From assembly GCA_029882675.1 (NCBI GenBank), contig JAOUKJ010000193.1, positions 1 through 7,430 on the forward strand: a stretch of 7,430 nucleotides of DNA, in the 5' to 3' direction. Origin of the DNA: Cyclobacteriaceae bacterium. Its GTDB lineage: Bacteria; Bacteroidota; Bacteroidia; Cytophagales; Cyclobacteriaceae. The notes below the pieces were generated by a model. The model was not told where the DNA came from. It saw only the letters and a list, made by a program, of their open reading frames with translations, and did no database searches. A program made the translations under genes and the position numbers. Shown here in pieces: positions 5,301-7,430 of the stretch (the stretch's first letter is position 1; each line of letters starts with the position of its first letter).

Positions 5301-7430
5301 TCATCTTGTGATCAATCTGATCCGGTAATTTGAATAATCAGTCAACAGCAGGTTATTGCTGTTCAGCACCATGATAGAAAATGGGTTGTTAAACTGTGCC
5401 TTATCTGCACTGCCGTCCAGAAAACCTGCCACTCCCGTACCGGCGTATGTTTTTACCTGACCGTCCGTTTCCAGGATCCTTACCATATGGTTGTTGTAAT
5501 CGCTAATGTATAGGTTACCAAGGTTGTCGATATCCACGTCTGTAGGGAAGTTGAATTGCGCAACGGCCGCTGTTCCATTCACCAGGCCGGAGGTACCTGT
5601 CCCAGCCACCGTAGTCACTAATCCACCCGGGTCAATTTTTCTTATCGCATTATTGATCACATCTGCCACATATATATTATCCATTGCATCAATACATATG
5701 CCCATGGGCCAGTTAAAGCGGGCAGCCGTACCTTTACCATTGACAAAACCGGGTGTGCCGTTTCCTGCAAAAGTGGACACAATACCCGTAACAGGATCGA
5801 TTTTGCGTATGCTGTGGTTGTCTCCATCTGACACGTAAACATTCCCTTTGCTATCCACAACCACATCCATAGGCGAATTAAACAAGGCGATTTTTTGTCT
5901 GTCACCTTCCGCGTACCCGGCAGTAGTGCCCCCAGAGCCACCGGCGTAGGTAGCCGTACTGCCGGCAGCGTTAATAACCCTGACCACATTGTTTCCATTG
6001 TCGACAACATACAACAACGAGTTTTTCGTATCCAGGAAGTGTCCCGCTGGTTTATTGAATTGCACAGCGCTCAACGGAGAGCCATTCAGCAGTCCGGCAA
6101 CACCGGTTCCCGCGTAAAGCGCCACATTGTTCTTGGCGTCCACAATCCTTAGTCTGTGGCCGTTTACCCCCCCTTCAGAAAACAGAATCTGCCCCGATAA
6201 ATCCCTACCTAGCATCGTCAACTCTCCCAATTCGGCACTGAGCTTCGCACCATTAAGATATCCCGCTACCCCTGTCCCGGCATAGGTGGAAACTGCCGGT
6301 ATGATCACCGTAAAAACCGGTCCGATTGCCGTTGAACTATTGGTAGTCAGGCTGACCGGACCTGAGGTCGTGCCCTGTAATACTCTTACTACTCGTTGGG
6401 TGGTGGTACCACTTATAATAGCTGCCGGAATACCATTTATAAAGACCTTGTCAGACAAGATATTAGTGCTAAAATAGAGGCCATTAATCGTAATAAGAGA
6501 GCCTACCAATCCACTTGTTGGCGTAATACTTGTTATCGTGGGAAGCAACACCGTAAATATTGGCCCTGTCAGTACCGCCCCACCATTATGAAGTTCCAGA
6601 ATCCCCGTTGTAGCCCCAACCGGGACAATGACATCCCGGTAAGTATCCGTGCCGCCCGTTATCGTTGCTTGTACTCCATTAAAGAATACCTTATCCTGAG
6701 AAAAAGCAGTGCCGAAATTTATACCATTGATCCGTACAACAGCCCCTATCTCTCCAATAGTCGGGGCAAGGCTCGTGATAGCAGGTGTTAACACCGTAAA
6801 AGTTGGCCCCATCACTTTCACCCCACTCGTATAAAGGCCCACCGAACCTGTTGTTGCCCCCACGGGCACCGAAACCGTACGATGTGTAGTGCTGCCATCA
6901 ATGATCACAGCCGACACACCATTAAACAATACGCTGTCTGATAAAATATCTGTAGCAAAATTTTTCCCTTCTATCCTTACCTGGGTACCCGCGATTCCAC
7001 TGGATGGCAAAAGGGCTGTAATCACCGGCAAAGTCACTTTAAAGACCGGACCCGTCACGTTGGTTCCATTGGTGAAGAGAGATACAGGCCCCGTGGTAGC
7101 CCCAACAGGTACTGTGACCGTACGACTGGTAGCTGTTCCTGCCGTGATAAATCCCGGTATTCCATTAAAGAAAATAGTGTCGGATGATGGATCAGCCGCA
7201 AAATTAGCCCCTTCAATCTGGATGGCCGTCCCGATCGCCCCACTATCCGGCTGAAGGGCTGTGATCAAGGGTAATAACACCTTAAAAGAAGGCCCGGTTA
7301 CTTTCGTCCCATTGGTGAACAGGCCTACGGGGCCACTGGATACCCCAAGGGGTACTTCCACCGTTCGGTGTGTCACTGAGCCATCGATGATCCCTGCCGT
7401 CGGTATGCCATTTATAAATACGGTATCCGC
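5301..7430 (-). CDS. IPT/TIG-repeat and NHL beta-propeller protein (5' end outside window)
   Basis: The C-terminal 709 codons are present, and the frame is open to the right edge with no start in view. A GTG at 7376 is only an internal Val codon within an IPT repeat. In-window residues 1-377 are five tandem IPT/TIG (immunoglobulin-like) domains, the first truncated by the edge. Their consensus is P-x-ITxLxPxxG-x(2)G, then G-x-NF, FxNG and VPVGATTG, then GPxFxV. Residues 382-709 form six NHL repeats with AGTGVAGxLNG-type turns, AxFNxP, D-x-x-GN-x-Y-V-x-D-x-x-N-x-x-IRKI and G-x-V, which should fold as a six-blade beta-propeller. Both folds mediate binding to proteins or glycans and are common in exported Bacteroidota proteins. 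No catalytic motif is visible. The propeller runs to the stop codon, so there is no C-terminal type IX sorting domain. Export and anchoring depend on the unseen N-terminus, which could be a signal peptide or lipobox. The gene is the first of three tightly spaced genes in view. Confidence 0.95.
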   Translation of the reverse strand, partial: ADTVFINGIPTAGIIDGSVTHRTVEVPLGVSSGPVGLFTNGTKVTGPSFKVLLPLITALQPDSGAIGTAIQIEGANFAADPSSDTIFFNGIPGFITAGTATSRTVTVPVGATTGPVSLFTNGTNVTGPVFKVTLPVITALLPSSGIAGTQVRIEGKNFATDILSDSVLFNGVSAVIIDGSTTHRTVSVPVGATTGSVGLYTSGVKVMGPTFTVLTPAITSLAPTIGEIGAVVRINGINFGTAFSQDKVFFNGVQATITGGTDTYRDVIVPVGATTGILELHNGGAVLTGPIFTVLLPTITSITPTSGLVGSLITINGLYFSTNILSDKVFINGIPAAIISGTTTQRVVRVLQGTTSGPVSLTTNSSTAIGPVFTVIIPAVSTYAGTGVAGYLNGAKLSAELGELTMLGRDLSGQILFSEGGVNGHRLRIVDAKNNVALYAGTGVAGLLNGSPLSAVQFNKPAGHFLDTKNSLLYVVDNGNNVVRVINAAGSTATYAGGSGGTTAGYAEGDRQKIALFNSPMDVVVDSKGNVYVSDGDNHSIRKIDPVTGIVSTFAGNGTPGFVNGKGTAARFNWPMGICIDAMDNIYVADVINNAIRKIDPGGLVTTVAGTGTSGLVNGTAAVAQFNFPTDVDIDNLGNLYISDYNNHMVRILETDGQVKTYAGTGVAGFLDGSADKAQFNNPFSIMVLNSNNLLLTDYSNYRIRLITR
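5304..6287 (-). repeat. Six NHL repeats forming a beta-propeller
   Basis: Counting residues from the right edge of the window, the blades are at about 382-436, 437-493, 494-552, 553-606, 607-660 and 661-709. Each begins with a (T/L)YAGxG-type turn, followed by an N-G or D-G turn. Blades 3 to 5 match the NHL pattern best (GNVYVSD, DNIYVAD and GNLYISD followed by IRK or VRI). Blade 1 is degenerate: it has no FNxP and carries LFSEGGVNGHRLRIVD in place of the usual strand. Blade 6 ends directly at the stop codon. The count of six is typical of NHL propellers. DNA coordinates exclude the stop codon. Confidence 0.9.
6300..7430 (-). repeat. Tandem array of IPT/TIG domain repeats, 243-base unit
   Basis: Four complete units lie at 7029-7271, 6786-7028, 6543-6785 and 6300-6542, each exactly 81 codons, plus a partial unit at 7272-7430. 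Shared landmarks are an ITxLxP-type start, FxNG at unit positions 34-37, a V-P-V-G-A-T-T-G segment around 54-61 (kept in units 2-4 and drifted in units 1 and 5), and GPxFxV at the end. The partial unit carries one extra residue after its FxNG. At the DNA level the units differ mostly at third codon positions, so they are old, protein-level repeats rather than a fresh duplication. More units may lie to the right of the window. Confidence 0.92.

Noticed and set aside
6396..6791. Plus-strand frame of about 131 codons opposite the IPT repeats, and similar frames at 5506-5838, 5895-6152 and 6889-7254
   Set aside because: They recur because the opposite strand is repetitive. Their translations mirror the IPT and NHL repeats and show no independent features.
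7055..7376. GTG at 7376 as a possible start of the IPT/NHL gene
   Set aside because: The same frame continues upstream to the window edge with clear IPT sequence (DTVFINGIP), so this codon is an internal valine.
5301..7430. Possible CRISPR array or mobile-element repeats in the repetitive right part
   Set aside because: The repeats are imperfect, 243 bases or about 160-175 bases long, in frame, and encode IPT and NHL domains. There are no short identical repeats with unique spacers.

Overview
The window looks like a piece of a Bacteroidota chromosome, most likely from the Cytophagales, Chitinophagales or a related order. The evidence is indirect: Sec signal peptides ending in Ala-Gln (SMAQ, GLAQ), start codons preceded by A-rich sequence without a Shine-Dalgarno motif, an outer-membrane barrel ending in aromatic-x-Phe, an IPT/TIG plus NHL-repeat protein, and a giant secreted beta-sandwich protein whose N-terminal module resembles the TANFOR-type domain of this phylum. 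There is no marker gene that fixes the genus.

All coding capacity is on the minus strand, so the order of transcription runs from the right edge to the left. (1) 7430 to 5301 is the C-terminal 709 residues of a protein with at least five tandem IPT/TIG domains (81-residue period) followed by a six-blade NHL beta-propeller; its start lies beyond the right edge. (2) 5282 to 3591 is a complete 563-residue exported protein that reads as an outer-membrane beta-barrel. (3) 3575 to 1 is the first 1191 residues of a giant exported protein; its stop lies beyond the left edge. I translated this last reading frame codon by codon and found no stop or frameshift. The gaps are only 18 and 15 bases, so the three genes almost certainly form one transcript. 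No internal promoter or terminator is visible.

The three products are all predicted to be exported, or extracellular in fold type. Together they suggest a cell-envelope assembly: a barrel in the outer membrane flanked by two large beta-rich partners with adhesion or ligand-binding folds. The function is not known from the sequence. There are no enzymes, no SusC/SusD pair, no recognised secretion-system component and no regulator in view. There are also no RNA genes, mobile elements, CRISPR arrays or origins. Over 99% of the window is coding, and no non-coding stretch exceeds 18 bases.
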